The notes beneath the pieces were generated by a model. The model was not told where the DNA came from and did not search any database. It saw only the letters and a list, made by a program, of their open reading frames with translations. DNA of 49,236 nt from contig NZ_JACKSH010000260.1 in assembly GCF_025821625.1 (NCBI RefSeq), forward strand, positions 1 through 49,236, given 5' to 3'. This document shows positions 26,491-35,196 of the stretch, piece by piece. The first letter of the stretch is position 1; every line of letters begins with the position of its first letter. The DNA comes from Mycolicibacterium pyrenivorans (GTDB lineage: Bacteria; Actinomycetota; Actinomycetes; Mycobacteriales; Mycobacteriaceae). A program made the translations under genes and the position numbers.

Positions 26491-27072
26491 GTGCGTAAGT
26501 GGAAGCGGGTCGAGGCCTCCGACGGTCCGCGGTTCCGGTCGGCGCTGGCCGCTCACGAGGCGGAGCTGTTGAGCAGTCTGGTCACGTCGCTGCTCGGGAT
26601 GCTCGAGGATCGGCAGTCGTCGGCCCCGGCAGACGAACTCGCCGACATCACCGGCATCAGGCCCGGCAATTCTGTTCCGCCGCAAGACGATACGATGAAG
26701 CGCCTGTTGCCCGACTTCTACCGTCCGGCAACCGACCACCCGGCAGGGTCGGGTACCGCCGAGAGCCTCAACAGCGCGCTGCGGGGGCTGCATGAGCCGG
26801 CCATCATCGATGCGAAATGCCAAGCAGCGCAACGCGTACTGGACACCGTTCCGCAGGGCGGCGGGAAGTTCGAGCTGACCGAGGACGACGCGCACGCCTG
26901 GGCGTCGGCCGTCAACGACGTGCGCCTGGCTCTCGGCACGATGCTCGACATCGGCGCCGACGGGCCCGACCGTCTGCCCTCCGACCATCCGATGGCCGGG
27001 CATCTCGACGTCTACCAGTGGCTGACCGTCTTGCAGGAGTACTTGGTGCTCAGCCTGATGCGGGGGTCGTGA
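26491..27072 (+). CDS. DUF2017 family protein (Rv1332-type)
   Basis: A 193-residue helical soluble protein matching the actinobacterial DUF2017 family, nearly always next to clpS. It begins VRKWKRVEASDGPRF and contains LLPDFYRPAT, the family's best-conserved stretch. The GTG at 26491 is 7 nt after the clpS stop; the frame extends upstream but only inside clpS. The fixed linkage suggests a role with ClpS/ClpC, unproven. Confidence 0.87.
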   Translation: MRKWKRVEASDGPRFRSALAAHEAELLSSLVTSLLGMLEDRQSSAPADELADITGIRPGNSVPPQDDTMKRLLPDFYRPATDHPAGSGTAESLNSALRGLHEPAIIDAKCQAAQRVLDTVPQGGGKFELTEDDAHAWASAVNDVRLALGTMLDIGADGPDRLPSDHPMAGHLDVYQWLTVLQEYLVLSLMRGS

Positions 27073-27126
27073 TGAGCGCGTGCGCGAAGAACGGATCGTC
27101 GTGATGAGCGCTTGCGCGAAGAACAG
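27069..27126. repeat. Tandem duplication (32-nt period) between DUF2017 and P1 peptidase genes
   Basis: GTGATGAGCGC followed by GTGCGCGAAGAAC begins at 27069. The same segment returns at 27101 as GTGATGAGCGC then TTGCGCGAAGAAC. The first ~24 bases of the two units are identical except for one base at the G/T junction. The first copy includes the stop of the DUF2017 gene. Both copies contain ATGAGCGC, so each would encode MSACAKN if translated. No other copy was noticed in this window. Confidence 0.8.
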
Positions 27127-27132
27127 GGCAGC

Positions 27133-28155
27133 GTGAGCGGCGCGATCACCGATGTGGGTGGGATCCGCGTCGGTCATCACCACAAGATCGATCCCGACGC
27201 GGAACTGGGCTCCGGGTGGGCGACCGGCACGACCGTCGTGCTGACGCCCCCGGGGACCGTGGGCGCGGTCGACGGCCGCGGCGGGGCTCCGGGAACCCGG
27301 GAGACCGACCTGCTGGATCCGAGCAATTCGGTGCGCCATGTCGATGCGGTGGTGCTCTCCGGCGGCAGCGCCTTCGGACTCGCCGCTGCCGACGGCGTGA
27401 TGACCTGGCTCGAGGAGCGTGACCGCGGCGTCGCGATGGACGGCGGTGTGGTGCCCATCGTTCCCGCCGCAGTGATCTTCGACCTGCCGGTCGGAGGGTG
27501 GAAGTGTCGGCCGAACGCGGAGTTCGGCTATCTCGCGGCAGCGGGCGCGGGCACCGATGTCGGCATCGGCACCGTCGGCGCGGGCGTCGGCGCGCGGGCC
27601 GGGGTGCTCAAGGGCGGGGTGGGCACCGCCTCGGTGACGTTGGACTCGGGTGTCACCGTCGGCGCCGTCGTCGTCGTCAACTCGGCGGGCGACGTCGTCG
27701 ATCCGGACACCGGTCTGCCGTGGCTGGCCTATCAGATCGAGGAGTTCGGCCTCGTGCACCCGCCGGCCGCGCAGCTGGCCGCCTACGCCGACCGGCGCGG
27801 TGAGCTCAGCCCGTTGAACACCACCATCGCGGTCGTGGCCACCGACGCGGCGCTCAGCCCCGCCGGCTGTCGCCGGGTGGCGGTGGCCGCGCACGACGGC
27901 CTGGCGCGGACCATCCGCCCGTGCCACACCCCGCTGGACGGCGATACGGTGTTCGCGCTGGCCACCGGTGCAGTGGAGGTGAATCCGGACCCGACGACCC
28001 CGGCGTCGATGTCGCCCGAGGTGCCGCTCATCACGGCCGTCGGGGCGGCCGCTGCGGACTGTCTGGCCCGCGCCGTGCTCGTGGGCGTGCTGGCCGCCGA
28101 GGGCGTTGCCGGAATACCCACATACCGTGGCCTGTTGCCGGGAGCGTTCGAGTGA
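27133..28155 (+). CDS. P1 family (DmpA-like) self-processing peptidase, Rv1333-type
   Basis: A 340-residue peptidase S58-type protein. It opens AITDVGGIRVGHH and carries GGSAFGLAAADGVM and FDLPVGGWKCRPNAEFGY. The autoproteolysis site is likely the Asn-Thr bond in SPLNTTIAVVATDAAL, exposing an N-terminal Thr nucleophile in the beta chain. GTG 27133 is chosen for the best match to the family N-terminus; a TTG at 27112 lies within the upstream repeat. Homologues are aminopeptidases or amidases; substrate unknown. It is the first gene of a run leading to the cysteine cluster. Confidence 0.88.
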   Translation: MSGAITDVGGIRVGHHHKIDPDAELGSGWATGTTVVLTPPGTVGAVDGRGGAPGTRETDLLDPSNSVRHVDAVVLSGGSAFGLAAADGVMTWLEERDRGVAMDGGVVPIVPAAVIFDLPVGGWKCRPNAEFGYLAAAGAGTDVGIGTVGAGVGARAGVLKGGVGTASVTLDSGVTVGAVVVVNSAGDVVDPDTGLPWLAYQIEEFGLVHPPAAQLAAYADRRGELSPLNTTIAVVATDAALSPAGCRRVAVAAHDGLARTIRPCHTPLDGDTVFALATGAVEVNPDPTTPASMSPEVPLITAVGAAAADCLARAVLVGVLAAEGVAGIPTYRGLLPGAFE

Positions 28156-28167
28156 AAGGGAACGAGT

Positions 28168-28581
28168 GTGCTGACGATCCGTGCTGACCTGGTCGACGCG
28201 ATGGTCGGTCATGCCCGCGCCGATCATCCGGACGAGGCGTGCGGCATCCTCGCTGGACCTGAGGGGTCGGATCGTCCCGAGAGGTTCATCGCGATGGTCA
28301 ACGCGGAGCGCTCGCCGACGTTCTACCGATTCGACTCCATGGAGCAGCTGAAGGTGTGGCGGTCCTTGGAGGAGGCAGGCGACGCACCGGTTGTGATCTA
28401 TCACTCACACACCGCCACCGAGGCGTACCCGAGCCGCACCGACATCTCGTATGCCTCCGAACCCGATGCCCACTACGTACTGGTGTCTACGCGCGACCCG
28501 GAGGCGCACGAGGTGCGCAGCTACCGCATCGTGGACGGCGTCGTCACCGAAGAGCCCGTCAACATCGTCGAGCAGTACTAG
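28168..28581 (+). CDS. mec: CysO-cysteine peptidase (JAMM metallopeptidase)
   Basis: A 137-residue JAB1/MPN+ protein. The zinc site is HSH (79-81) with Ser89 and Asp92 in the pattern HSHTATEAYPSRTD, and the catalytic Glu23 is in PDEACGILAG. In M. tuberculosis Mec (Rv1334) releases cysteine from the C-terminus of the carrier CysO. The GTG start follows AAAGGGAACGA; cysO starts 15 nt after the stop. Confidence 0.94.
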   Translation: MLTIRADLVDAMVGHARADHPDEACGILAGPEGSDRPERFIAMVNAERSPTFYRFDSMEQLKVWRSLEEAGDAPVVIYHSHTATEAYPSRTDISYASEPDAHYVLVSTRDPEAHEVRSYRIVDGVVTEEPVNIVEQY

Positions 28582-28596
28582 CAAAGGAGCCTGCAC

Positions 28597-28878
28597 ATGG
28601 CTGTGACCGTCTCGATCCCGACCATCCTGCGTCCCCACACCGGCGGCGAGAAGCGCGTCAGCGCCTCCGGCGACACGTTGGGCGCGGTCATCGACGATCT
28701 CGAGGCCAACTTCTCGGGGATCACCGAGCGGCTGGTCGACAAGGACAACCCGGGCAAACTGCACCGTTTCGTCAACGTCTACGTCAACGACGAGGACGTG
28801 CGGTTCTCCGGCGGGCTGGAGACCACGATCTCCGAAGGAGATTCGGTCACGATCCTGCCCGCCGTCGCCGGCGGGTGA
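28597..28878 (+). CDS. cysO: Sulfur carrier protein CysO
   Basis: A 93-residue ubiquitin-fold carrier ending in VAGG, the diglycine that is thiocarboxylated to carry sulfide. AAAGGAG precedes the ATG. CysM uses CysO-COSH and O-phosphoserine to make a CysO-cysteine adduct, and Mec cuts it. The three genes are consecutive, mec-cysO-cysM, as in M. tuberculosis (Rv1334-Rv1336). Confidence 0.95.
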   Translation: MAVTVSIPTILRPHTGGEKRVSASGDTLGAVIDDLEANFSGITERLVDKDNPGKLHRFVNVYVNDEDVRFSGGLETTISEGDSVTILPAVAGG

Positions 28879-28889
28879 GTGGGAGTCCT

Positions 28890-29864
28890 ATGACTCGATA
28901 CGACTCGCTGCTGGAGACCCTCGGCAACACGCCGCTGGTCGGGCTGCAGCGGCTCTCGCCCTCCTGGAACGGTGGCGAAGACGGCTCACCCCATGTCCGG
29001 TTGTGGGCCAAGCTCGAGGATCGGAACCCGACCGGGTCGATCAAGGACCGGCCCGCGCTGCGGATGATCGAGGACGCCGAACGCAGCGGCGTGCTGCAGC
29101 CTGGTGCCACCATCCTGGAGCCGACGAGCGGCAACACCGGCATCTCGATGGCGATGGCCGCGCTGCTCAAGGGCTACCAGATGATCTGCGTGCTGCCGGA
29201 GAACACGTCGGTCGAACGGCGTCAGCTGCTGGAGCTCTACGGTGCCCGGATCATCTTCTCGCCCGCCGAGGGAGGATCCAACACGGCCGTTGCGCACGCC
29301 AAAGAGCTTTCCGCAGAACACCCGTCGTGGGTGATGCTGTATCAGTACGGCAACCCGTCCAACGCGGCCGCGCACTACGACGGAACCGGTCCCGAGCTGT
29401 TGGCGGACCTGCCGGAGATCACGCATTTCGTCGCGGGTCTCGGCACGACGGGCACGTTGATGGGCACCGGACGCTATCTGCGTGAGCGTGTTCCCGGCGT
29501 GCAGATCGTGGCCGCCGAACCGCGCTACGGCGAGGGTGTGTACGCGCTGCGCAACATCGACGAGGGTTTCATCCCCGAGCTCTACGACCCCGAGGTGCTC
29601 ACCACGCGCTATTCGGTCGGCTCGTTCGACGCGATCAAGCGCACCCGCGAGCTCGTCCAGGTCGAGGGGATCTTCGCGGGCATCTCCACCGGAGCCATCC
29701 TGCATGCGGCGTTGGGGATGGCCGCCAAGGCGGTGAAGGCCGGTGAGCGTGCCGACATCGCGTTCGTGGTGTGCGACGCAGGCTGGAAGTATCTGTCGAC
29801 CGGCGCGTACGCCGGTAGCCTGGATGACGCGGAGGACGCGCTGGAAGGGCAGCTATGGGCTTGA
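28890..29864 (+). CDS. cysM: O-phosphoserine sulfhydrylase CysM
   Basis: A 324-residue PLP enzyme of the cysteine synthase fold. The PLP lysine is Lys52 in TGSIKDRPA, with TSGNTGISMAMAA binding the phosphate and GLGTTGTLMG the glycine-rich loop. The mycobacterial CysM prefers O-phosphoserine and CysO-thiocarboxylate, giving cysteine a route resistant to oxidative stress. ATG 28890 follows GGGAG, 11 nt after the cysO stop. Confidence 0.94.
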   Translation: MTRYDSLLETLGNTPLVGLQRLSPSWNGGEDGSPHVRLWAKLEDRNPTGSIKDRPALRMIEDAERSGVLQPGATILEPTSGNTGISMAMAALLKGYQMICVLPENTSVERRQLLELYGARIIFSPAEGGSNTAVAHAKELSAEHPSWVMLYQYGNPSNAAAHYDGTGPELLADLPEITHFVAGLGTTGTLMGTGRYLRERVPGVQIVAAEPRYGEGVYALRNIDEGFIPELYDPEVLTTRYSVGSFDAIKRTRELVQVEGIFAGISTGAILHAALGMAAKAVKAGERADIAFVVCDAGWKYLSTGAYAGSLDDAEDALEGQLWA

Positions 29865-29874
29865 GGGTTCACAC

Positions 29875-30561
29875 ATGAATCTGCCGGGTGGTTACCCCGG
29901 TATGACGGGGCCGCCCGCACGGCCCAAGAAACGTCCGGCGTGGCTCGTCGGCGGTGCCACGATCGTGACGTTCGTCGTGTTGCTGTGGGTCATCGAGCTT
30001 TTCGACTCGTTGACCGGGCATCGACTCGACAGCAACGGCATTCGTCCGTTGGAGACCGACGGCCTGACGGGCATCTTGACGGCGCCGCTGCTGCACTCGA
30101 ATTGGGAACACCTGATGGCCAACACCGGGCCGGCGCTGGTGCTCGGATTCCTGGTGACCCTGGCGGGGTTGTCCCGGTTCGTCTACGCGACCGCCATCAT
30201 CTGGATCCTCGGCGGACTCGGCACCTGGCTGATCGGCAACGTGGGGGCGCAGACGTACAACGGGATGATGGTCGAGACCAACCACATCGGGGCCTCCGGC
30301 CTGATCTTCGGCTGGTTGACCTTCCTGATCGTGTTCGGGTTCTTCACCCGCAACGTCTGGGAGATCACCATCGGCATCGTGGTGCTCTTCATCTACGGAA
30401 GCATCCTGCTCGGCGTCCTGCCGGGGACGTTCGGAGTCTCTTGGCAGGGGCACCTGTGCGGAGCGATCGCGGGTCTGTTCGCCGCCTATCTGTTGTCCGG
30501 ACCGGAGCGCAAGACGCGCGCGTTGCGGCGCCCGGTGCGGCCGCCCTCGCTGAACACGTGA
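29875..30561 (+). CDS. Rhomboid family intramembrane serine protease
   Basis: A 228-residue membrane protease with a short Pro/Lys-rich cytoplasmic N-terminus and about six helices. The catalytic pair is Ser141 in GASGLIFG and His193 in WQGHLCGAIAG; HSNWEHLMANTGP holds the conserved His and Asn of the rhomboid second helix. Homologue of Rv1337, substrate unknown. The ATG is 10 nt after cysM and the stop overlaps the murI GTG by 4-nt GTGA, so translation is coupled to murI. Confidence 0.92.
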   Translation: MNLPGGYPGMTGPPARPKKRPAWLVGGATIVTFVVLLWVIELFDSLTGHRLDSNGIRPLETDGLTGILTAPLLHSNWEHLMANTGPALVLGFLVTLAGLSRFVYATAIIWILGGLGTWLIGNVGAQTYNGMMVETNHIGASGLIFGWLTFLIVFGFFTRNVWEITIGIVVLFIYGSILLGVLPGTFGVSWQGHLCGAIAGLFAAYLLSGPERKTRALRRPVRPPSLNT

Positions 30562-31394
30562 AGTCCGCGGCATCACGCCCGATCGGGATCTTCGATTCTG
30601 GCGTCGGCGGGCTGACGGTGGCGCGCGCCGTGATCGACCAGTTGCCCGACGAGGAGATCATCTACGTCGGCGACACCGGCAACGGCCCGTACGGCCCGCT
30701 GAGTGTCCCCGAGATCCGGGCCCATGCCCTGGCGATCGGGGACGACCTGGCGGGGCGCGGGGTCAAGGCGTTGGTGATCGCCTGCAACACGGCGTCCTCG
30801 GCCTGCCTGCGCGACGCCCGGGAGCGCTATGCGCCGATTCCGGTGGTCGAGGTGATCCTGCCCGCGGTGCGCCGCGCGGTGCGGGCCACCCGCAGCGGGC
30901 GCATCGGGGTGATCGGCACGGCCGCCACGATCGCCTCCGGCGCCTATCAGGACGCGTTCGCCGCAGCGCGGGACGTCGAGGTGTCGGCGGTGGCGTGTCC
31001 CCGGTTCGTCGACTTCGTCGAACGGGGCGTGACCAGCGGCCGACAGGTGCTCGGTTTGGCCGAGGGTTATCTGGAGCCGCTGCAGCGCGCCGAGGTGGAC
31101 ACGCTGGTGCTCGGCTGTACCCACTACCCGATGCTGTCGGGTCTGATCCAGCTGGCGATGGGCGACAGCGTGACGTTGGTGTCCAGCGCTGAGGAGACAG
31201 CAAAGGATCTGTTGCGCGTGCTCACCGAGGAGGACTTGCTAAGGCCGCATCCCGAACCGACGGCACCGCCGCCGCGGCGGGTGTTCGAGGCGACCGGCGA
31301 TCCCGAGGCGTTCACCGCGCTGGCGGCACGATTTCTCGGCCCCACCGTCGAGGGCGTCCGGCCTGTTCAGCGTCACCTCGGCGCGCGAACATGA
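30558..31394 (+). CDS. murI: Glutamate racemase
   Basis: A 278-residue racemase making D-glutamate for peptidoglycan. IFDSGVGGLT holds Asp13; the two catalytic cysteines are Cys76 in ACNTASSA and the Cys in LGCTHYPML near residue 186. GTG start overlaps the rhomboid stop. Essential in mycobacteria unless bypassed by D-amino acid transaminase; some mycobacterial MurI proteins also bind DNA gyrase. Confidence 0.95.
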   Translation: MKSAASRPIGIFDSGVGGLTVARAVIDQLPDEEIIYVGDTGNGPYGPLSVPEIRAHALAIGDDLAGRGVKALVIACNTASSACLRDARERYAPIPVVEVILPAVRRAVRATRSGRIGVIGTAATIASGAYQDAFAAARDVEVSAVACPRFVDFVERGVTSGRQVLGLAEGYLEPLQRAEVDTLVLGCTHYPMLSGLIQLAMGDSVTLVSSAEETAKDLLRVLTEEDLLRPHPEPTAPPPRRVFEATGDPEAFTALAARFLGPTVEGVRPVQRHLGART

Positions 31395-31452
31395 CGTTGG
31401 TCGCCGAAAGCTGCGATGTTTTCGTCACGCGGATCGTGGGCATGGCAAGCTA

Positions 31453-32226
31453 GTGGGCGTGCGAATCACCGTACTGGGTTGCTCCGGCAGTGTGGTCGGT
31501 CCTGATTCGCCTGCCTCGGGCTACCTGGTGACCGCCCCCGGCACACCCCCGCTGGTCCTGGACTTCGGCGGCGGGGTGCTCGGCGCACTTCAGCGCCACG
31601 CCGACCCCAACTCGGTGCACGTCCTCCTGTCGCATCTGCACGCCGACCACTGCCTGGATCTGCCGGGCCTGTTCGTCTGGCGGCGCTACCACCCGAGCCC
31701 CGCACAGAAACGCGGCGTGGTCTACGGCCCGGCGAACACCTGGGCCCGGCTGGGCGCGGCGTCATCGCCGGAAGGCGGTGAGATCGACGACTTCACCGAC
31801 ATCTTCGAGGTCCGGCACTGGGTGGACAACCAACCGGTGGAGATCGGTTCGTTGACCGTGGTGCCCCGCCTCGTGTGCCATCCGACCGAGTCCTACGGCA
31901 TGCGGATCACCGATCCGTCCGACGCGACGCTGGTGTACAGCGGCGACACCGGGTACTGCGACGCCCTGATCGATCTGGCCCGCGGTGCCGACGTCTTCCT
32001 GTGCGAGGCGTCGTGGACGCATTCGCCGTCACGGCCCCCGAGGCTTCACCTCTCGGGCACCGAGGCCGGGCGGGCCGCCGCCCGCGCGGGCGTCGGCGAA
32101 CTGCTGCTGACCCACATTCCGCCGTGGACGTCGCGCGAGGATGTGATCAGCGAGGCGAAGGCCGAGTTCGACGGGCCGGTGCACGCCGTGGTCTGCAACG
32201 AGTCCTTCGACGTCACACACTCCTGA
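31453..32226 (+). CDS. Metallo-beta-lactamase fold cAMP phosphodiesterase (Rv1339-type)
   Basis: A 257-residue MBL-fold hydrolase. The metal motif HLHADH is at 61-66 (SHLHADHCLDLPGLF); further ligands are in CHPTESYGMRI and YSGDTGYCD. The M. tuberculosis homologue Rv1339 has been described as an atypical class II cyclic-AMP phosphodiesterase, with effects on drug tolerance. Start is GTG 31453 or GTG 31459; the family sequence VRITVLGCSGS fits the second. With the cyclase at 8.1-9.7 kb, the window holds both cAMP synthesis and hydrolysis. Confidence 0.9.
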   Translation: MGVRITVLGCSGSVVGPDSPASGYLVTAPGTPPLVLDFGGGVLGALQRHADPNSVHVLLSHLHADHCLDLPGLFVWRRYHPSPAQKRGVVYGPANTWARLGAASSPEGGEIDDFTDIFEVRHWVDNQPVEIGSLTVVPRLVCHPTESYGMRITDPSDATLVYSGDTGYCDALIDLARGADVFLCEASWTHSPSRPPRLHLSGTEAGRAAARAGVGELLLTHIPPWTSREDVISEAKAEFDGPVHAVVCNESFDVTHS

Positions 32227-32285
32227 CCTCGTAGAGTCCCCAACCGCGGCCCTGTGCCGACCGGGCGACCGGCTAGTGTTGGCCC

Positions 32286-33068
32286 GTGTCCAGACGAGAA
32301 GACGGCCGGCTCGACGACGAACTGCGACCGGTCACCATCACCCGCGGTTTCACCTCCCATCCCGCCGGATCGGTGCTCGTGGAGTTCGGTGAAACCCGCG
32401 TGATGTGCACCGCCAGCGTGACCGAGGGCGTACCGCGCTGGCGTAAGGGTTCCGGTCAGGGCTGGCTGACCGCCGAGTACGCGATGCTGCCCGCCGCTAC
32501 CCATGACCGGTCCGATCGGGAGTCGGTGAAGGGGCGCGTGGGCGGCCGGACCCAGGAGATCAGCCGACTGGTCGGCCGGTCACTTCGCGCCTGCATCGAT
32601 CTGGGCGCGCTGGGCGAGAACACCATCGCGATCGACTGCGACGTGTTGCAGGCCGACGGTGGCACCCGGACCGCGGCGATCACCGGCGCGTACGTGGCGC
32701 TGACCGACGCCGTCACCTACCTGTCCGCTGCCGGCAGGCTCTCGGATCCGCGACCGCTGTCCTGCGCGATCGCCGCGGTCAGCGTCGGCGTCGTCGACGG
32801 GCGCATCCGTGTCGACCTTCCCTACACCGAGGACTCCCGCGCCGAGGTCGACATGAACGTCGTGGCCACCGACACCGGCACCCTCGTCGAGATCCAGGGC
32901 ACCGGCGAGGGCGCGACGTTCCCCCGGTCGACGCTGGACAAGATGCTCGACGTCGCGATGGTGGCCTGCGACCAGCTGTTCGACATTCAGCGACAGGCGT
33001 TGGAACTGCCGTATCCCGGTGTGCTGCCCGAGTCCGGCGAATCGGCCAAGAAGTCCTTCGGAAGCTGA
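32286..33068 (+). CDS. rph: Ribonuclease PH
   Basis: A 260-residue phosphorolytic exoribonuclease that trims tRNA 3' ends. SRREDGRLDDELRPV opens the protein; GGRTQEISRLVGRSLRACID and the catalytic-region IDCDVLQADGGTRTAAITGAY are typical. GTG start. rdgB follows 5 nt after the stop, the usual arrangement. Confidence 0.96.
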   Translation: MSRREDGRLDDELRPVTITRGFTSHPAGSVLVEFGETRVMCTASVTEGVPRWRKGSGQGWLTAEYAMLPAATHDRSDRESVKGRVGGRTQEISRLVGRSLRACIDLGALGENTIAIDCDVLQADGGTRTAAITGAYVALTDAVTYLSAAGRLSDPRPLSCAIAAVSVGVVDGRIRVDLPYTEDSRAEVDMNVVATDTGTLVEIQGTGEGATFPRSTLDKMLDVAMVACDQLFDIQRQALELPYPGVLPESGESAKKSFGS

Positions 33069-33073
33069 GTCGG

Positions 33074-33682
33074 ATGCCGCGGCTGCTGGTGGCCACGCGC
33101 AACCGGAAGAAATTGGCCGAGTTGCACCGGGTGCTCGACGCCGCTGGACTGTCGGGCCTGACGTTGCTGTCGCTCGACGATGTGCCGCCCTTCGACGAGG
33201 CTCCCGAGACGGGGGCGACCTTCGAGGACAATGCGCTGGCCAAGGCCCGCGACGCGTTCACGGCCACCGGCCTGCCCGCCGTCGCGGACGACTCCGGTCT
33301 GGAAGTCGATGCGCTCAACGGGATGCCGGGGGTGCTCAGCGCGCGCTGGTCGGGGCGGCACGGCGACGACGCCGCGAACACCGCGCTGCTGCTGGCCCAG
33401 CTCGGCGACATCCCCGAGGAGCGCCGCGGCGCGGCCTTCGTGTCGGCGTGCGCGCTGGTCTTCGGCGCAGCCGAGGGTGACAGCGCGGTGGTGCGCGGCG
33501 AGTGGGCGGGCAGCATCGTGCGCGAACCCCGCGGCGACGGGGGATTCGGCTACGACCCGGTGTTCCTGCCTGCGGACGACGTGAGAACCGCCGCGGAGCT
33601 CGGGCCGGAGGAGAAGGACGCGGCGTCGCACCGGGCCAGGGCGCTGGCGGCGCTGGTGCCCTCTCTGCGAACGCTGGTCTGA
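33074..33682 (+). CDS. rdgB: dITP/XTP pyrophosphatase (RdgB/HAM1)
   Basis: A 202-residue enzyme removing deaminated purine nucleotides (dITP, XTP) from the pool. LLVATRNRKKLAEL is the nucleotide-binding start, ATFEDNALAKARDA and ADDSGLEVDALNGMPG hold the metal-binding acidic residues, and GFGYDPVF and SHRARAL complete the site. ATG start 5 nt after rph. The last 133 nt overlap the C-terminal end of the convergent acyltransferase gene. Confidence 0.95.
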   Translation: MPRLLVATRNRKKLAELHRVLDAAGLSGLTLLSLDDVPPFDEAPETGATFEDNALAKARDAFTATGLPAVADDSGLEVDALNGMPGVLSARWSGRHGDDAANTALLLAQLGDIPEERRGAAFVSACALVFGAAEGDSAVVRGEWAGSIVREPRGDGGFGYDPVFLPADDVRTAAELGPEEKDAASHRARALAALVPSLRTLV

Positions 33683-34833
33683 GGCCTCTGAGGCCTCGTC
33701 ACCCGGTGCAGCGCCCACGCGGCCGGGATCGTCAGGGCCAGCGTGGTGGCGAACAGCCCCGGCATGGATCCGGTGAACAGTGGCCATCCGAGCACCAGAT
33801 GCAACACCAGCGCCATGATCACGACGTGCAGCAGGAAGATCTCGTAGGAGATCTCACCGAGCCACACCATCGGCCTGCTGGCCAGGAAGCGCGAGTACCG
33901 GTTCTGGCTGCCGAGTACCAGCGGGGCGACCGCGAGCGTCGCGATCGCGGCGTACAGCAGCGACTTCGCCACCGGCACCCATGCCGGGTCCGGGCCGAGG
34001 ATGGCGCCGCCGACCCGCGTCGACACCACCAGGTACAGGGCCGCCGCGACGGGGAGCGCGACCCTGGCGGGGCAGCGGGTGCCGAGTGCCCGCAGGACCG
34101 CCAGCGCCATCCCGCCCACGAACCATGCGAGGTGGGCGGGCAGCCACATGCCCGCGGAGTTCGGCAGCGCATCGCTGAGGGTGACGAGGACCAGCCACGC
34201 CGGGGTCACCGCCGCGAGGACGGCAAGCCCGGCCAGCGCCCGGCGGGGTCGCCACTCGCCGCCGCACAGCACCCGCAGCAGCACGTAGGCCAACGCGGGA
34301 AGCGCCGCGTAGAAAGCGACCTCGACCGCCATGCTCCACATCTGCGAGAGGCCGGGGTGCAGCATCGTCGCCAGGTAGTCGGTCGTGTAGATCTGAGTGA
34401 AGGTGAGGTAGCGGAGCAATCCGTGCCAGGTCTGCCCGGGGTTGGGGCCGGGCGTGAAGACGGTGTAGATCTCGAATGTGGCGATCACCACCACCACGTA
34501 GGCCGGCACGACACGTCGCACCCGATGTTTGACGTAGCGGCGTACCGACGGCGCGGGCGTGCCCCGTGCCTTGTCCCTGGCCGCGCGCACCCACGGTCGG
34601 AACAACAGGAATCCGGACAGCACGAAGAAGACCGCGACGCCGATTTCCAGGCGGGCGGACATGGCCCCGAGGTAGCCGTGAGTGAGGTAGCCGGTGGCGA
34701 ACGCTGCGTGGGTGCCGACGACCAGAAACGCGGCGACGGCACGCAGGCCGGTGAGGGCGGGAAGGCGGGACGACGCCGCGCTCGGACGACCCTCCGGGCC
34801 GGCGCCGCAGCGCACCCCGAGGCTGGCTGACAC
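33550..34833 (-). CDS. Membrane acyltransferase (acyltransferase 3, OafA-like)
   Basis: A 427-residue protein with about ten membrane segments. The N-terminal ALTGLRAVAAFLVVGTHAAFATGY contains the conserved His near residue 42; GVAVFFVLSGFLLFRPWVR is the family's second signature. Such enzymes O-acylate glycans, glycolipids or peptidoglycan at the membrane. The last ~44 residues come from DNA that also encodes the end of rdgB on the other strand; they are Ser/Arg-rich and outside the membrane region. The gene lies between rdgB and the Rv1342c homologue, which I believe are adjacent in M. tuberculosis, so it may be an insertion. Confidence 0.85.
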   Translation of the reverse strand: MSASLGVRCGAGPEGRPSAASSRLPALTGLRAVAAFLVVGTHAAFATGYLTHGYLGAMSARLEIGVAVFFVLSGFLLFRPWVRAARDKARGTPAPSVRRYVKHRVRRVVPAYVVVVIATFEIYTVFTPGPNPGQTWHGLLRYLTFTQIYTTDYLATMLHPGLSQMWSMAVEVAFYAALPALAYVLLRVLCGGEWRPRRALAGLAVLAAVTPAWLVLVTLSDALPNSAGMWLPAHLAWFVGGMALAVLRALGTRCPARVALPVAAALYLVVSTRVGGAILGPDPAWVPVAKSLLYAAIATLAVAPLVLGSQNRYSRFLASRPMVWLGEISYEIFLLHVVIMALVLHLVLGWPLFTGSMPGLFATTLALTIPAAWALHRVTRPQRPQTSVRREGTSAASALARCDAASFSSGPSSAAVLTSSAGRNTGS

Positions 34834-34851
34834 GGAACCGAGTCTAGCTAC

Positions 34852-35196
34852 TCAGAGCCCGAACTGATCCTTGATGCTCTTGGTCTGGAAGTGCTCGACG
34901 ATGATCCCGACCAGCGGGATCGTGCCCGCGAGCAACACGCCGACGGTCTTGGCGATCGGCCAGCGGACCTTGACGGCGAGGTTGGCGGTGAACAGCAGAT
35001 AGATGAAGTAGACCCAGCCGTGCACGACCGCGATCCAGCCGAGGGAGTCGTCGTTGAACGCGTACTTCAACACCATTTCGTAACAGAGGGCGATCAACCA
35101 GAGGCCTGTCGCCCAGGCGAGCACCCGGTAACCGAGGAGCGCCTTGCGGATGGTCTCGACAGGTGTGATGGGCGAAGGGGTCTCGGGTGCGGTCAC
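34852..35196 (-). CDS. DUF3817 membrane protein (Rv1342c-type)
   Basis: A 114-residue protein with three hydrophobic helices and the DUF3817 pattern (LLGYRVLAWATGLWLIAL, VVHGWVYFIYLLF, GVLLAGTIPLVGIIVEH). GTG 35196 overlaps the stop of the upstream gene by 4 nt. A second family member lies at 12601-13011. Function unknown. Confidence 0.87.
   Translation of the reverse strand: MTAPETPSPITPVETIRKALLGYRVLAWATGLWLIALCYEMVLKYAFNDDSLGWIAVVHGWVYFIYLLFTANLAVKVRWPIAKTVGVLLAGTIPLVGIIVEHFQTKSIKDQFGL

Noticed and set aside
26173..28404. 743-codon minus-strand frame opposite clpS, DUF2017 and the P1 peptidase
   Set aside because: It runs antisense through three recognised genes and has no recognisable domain.
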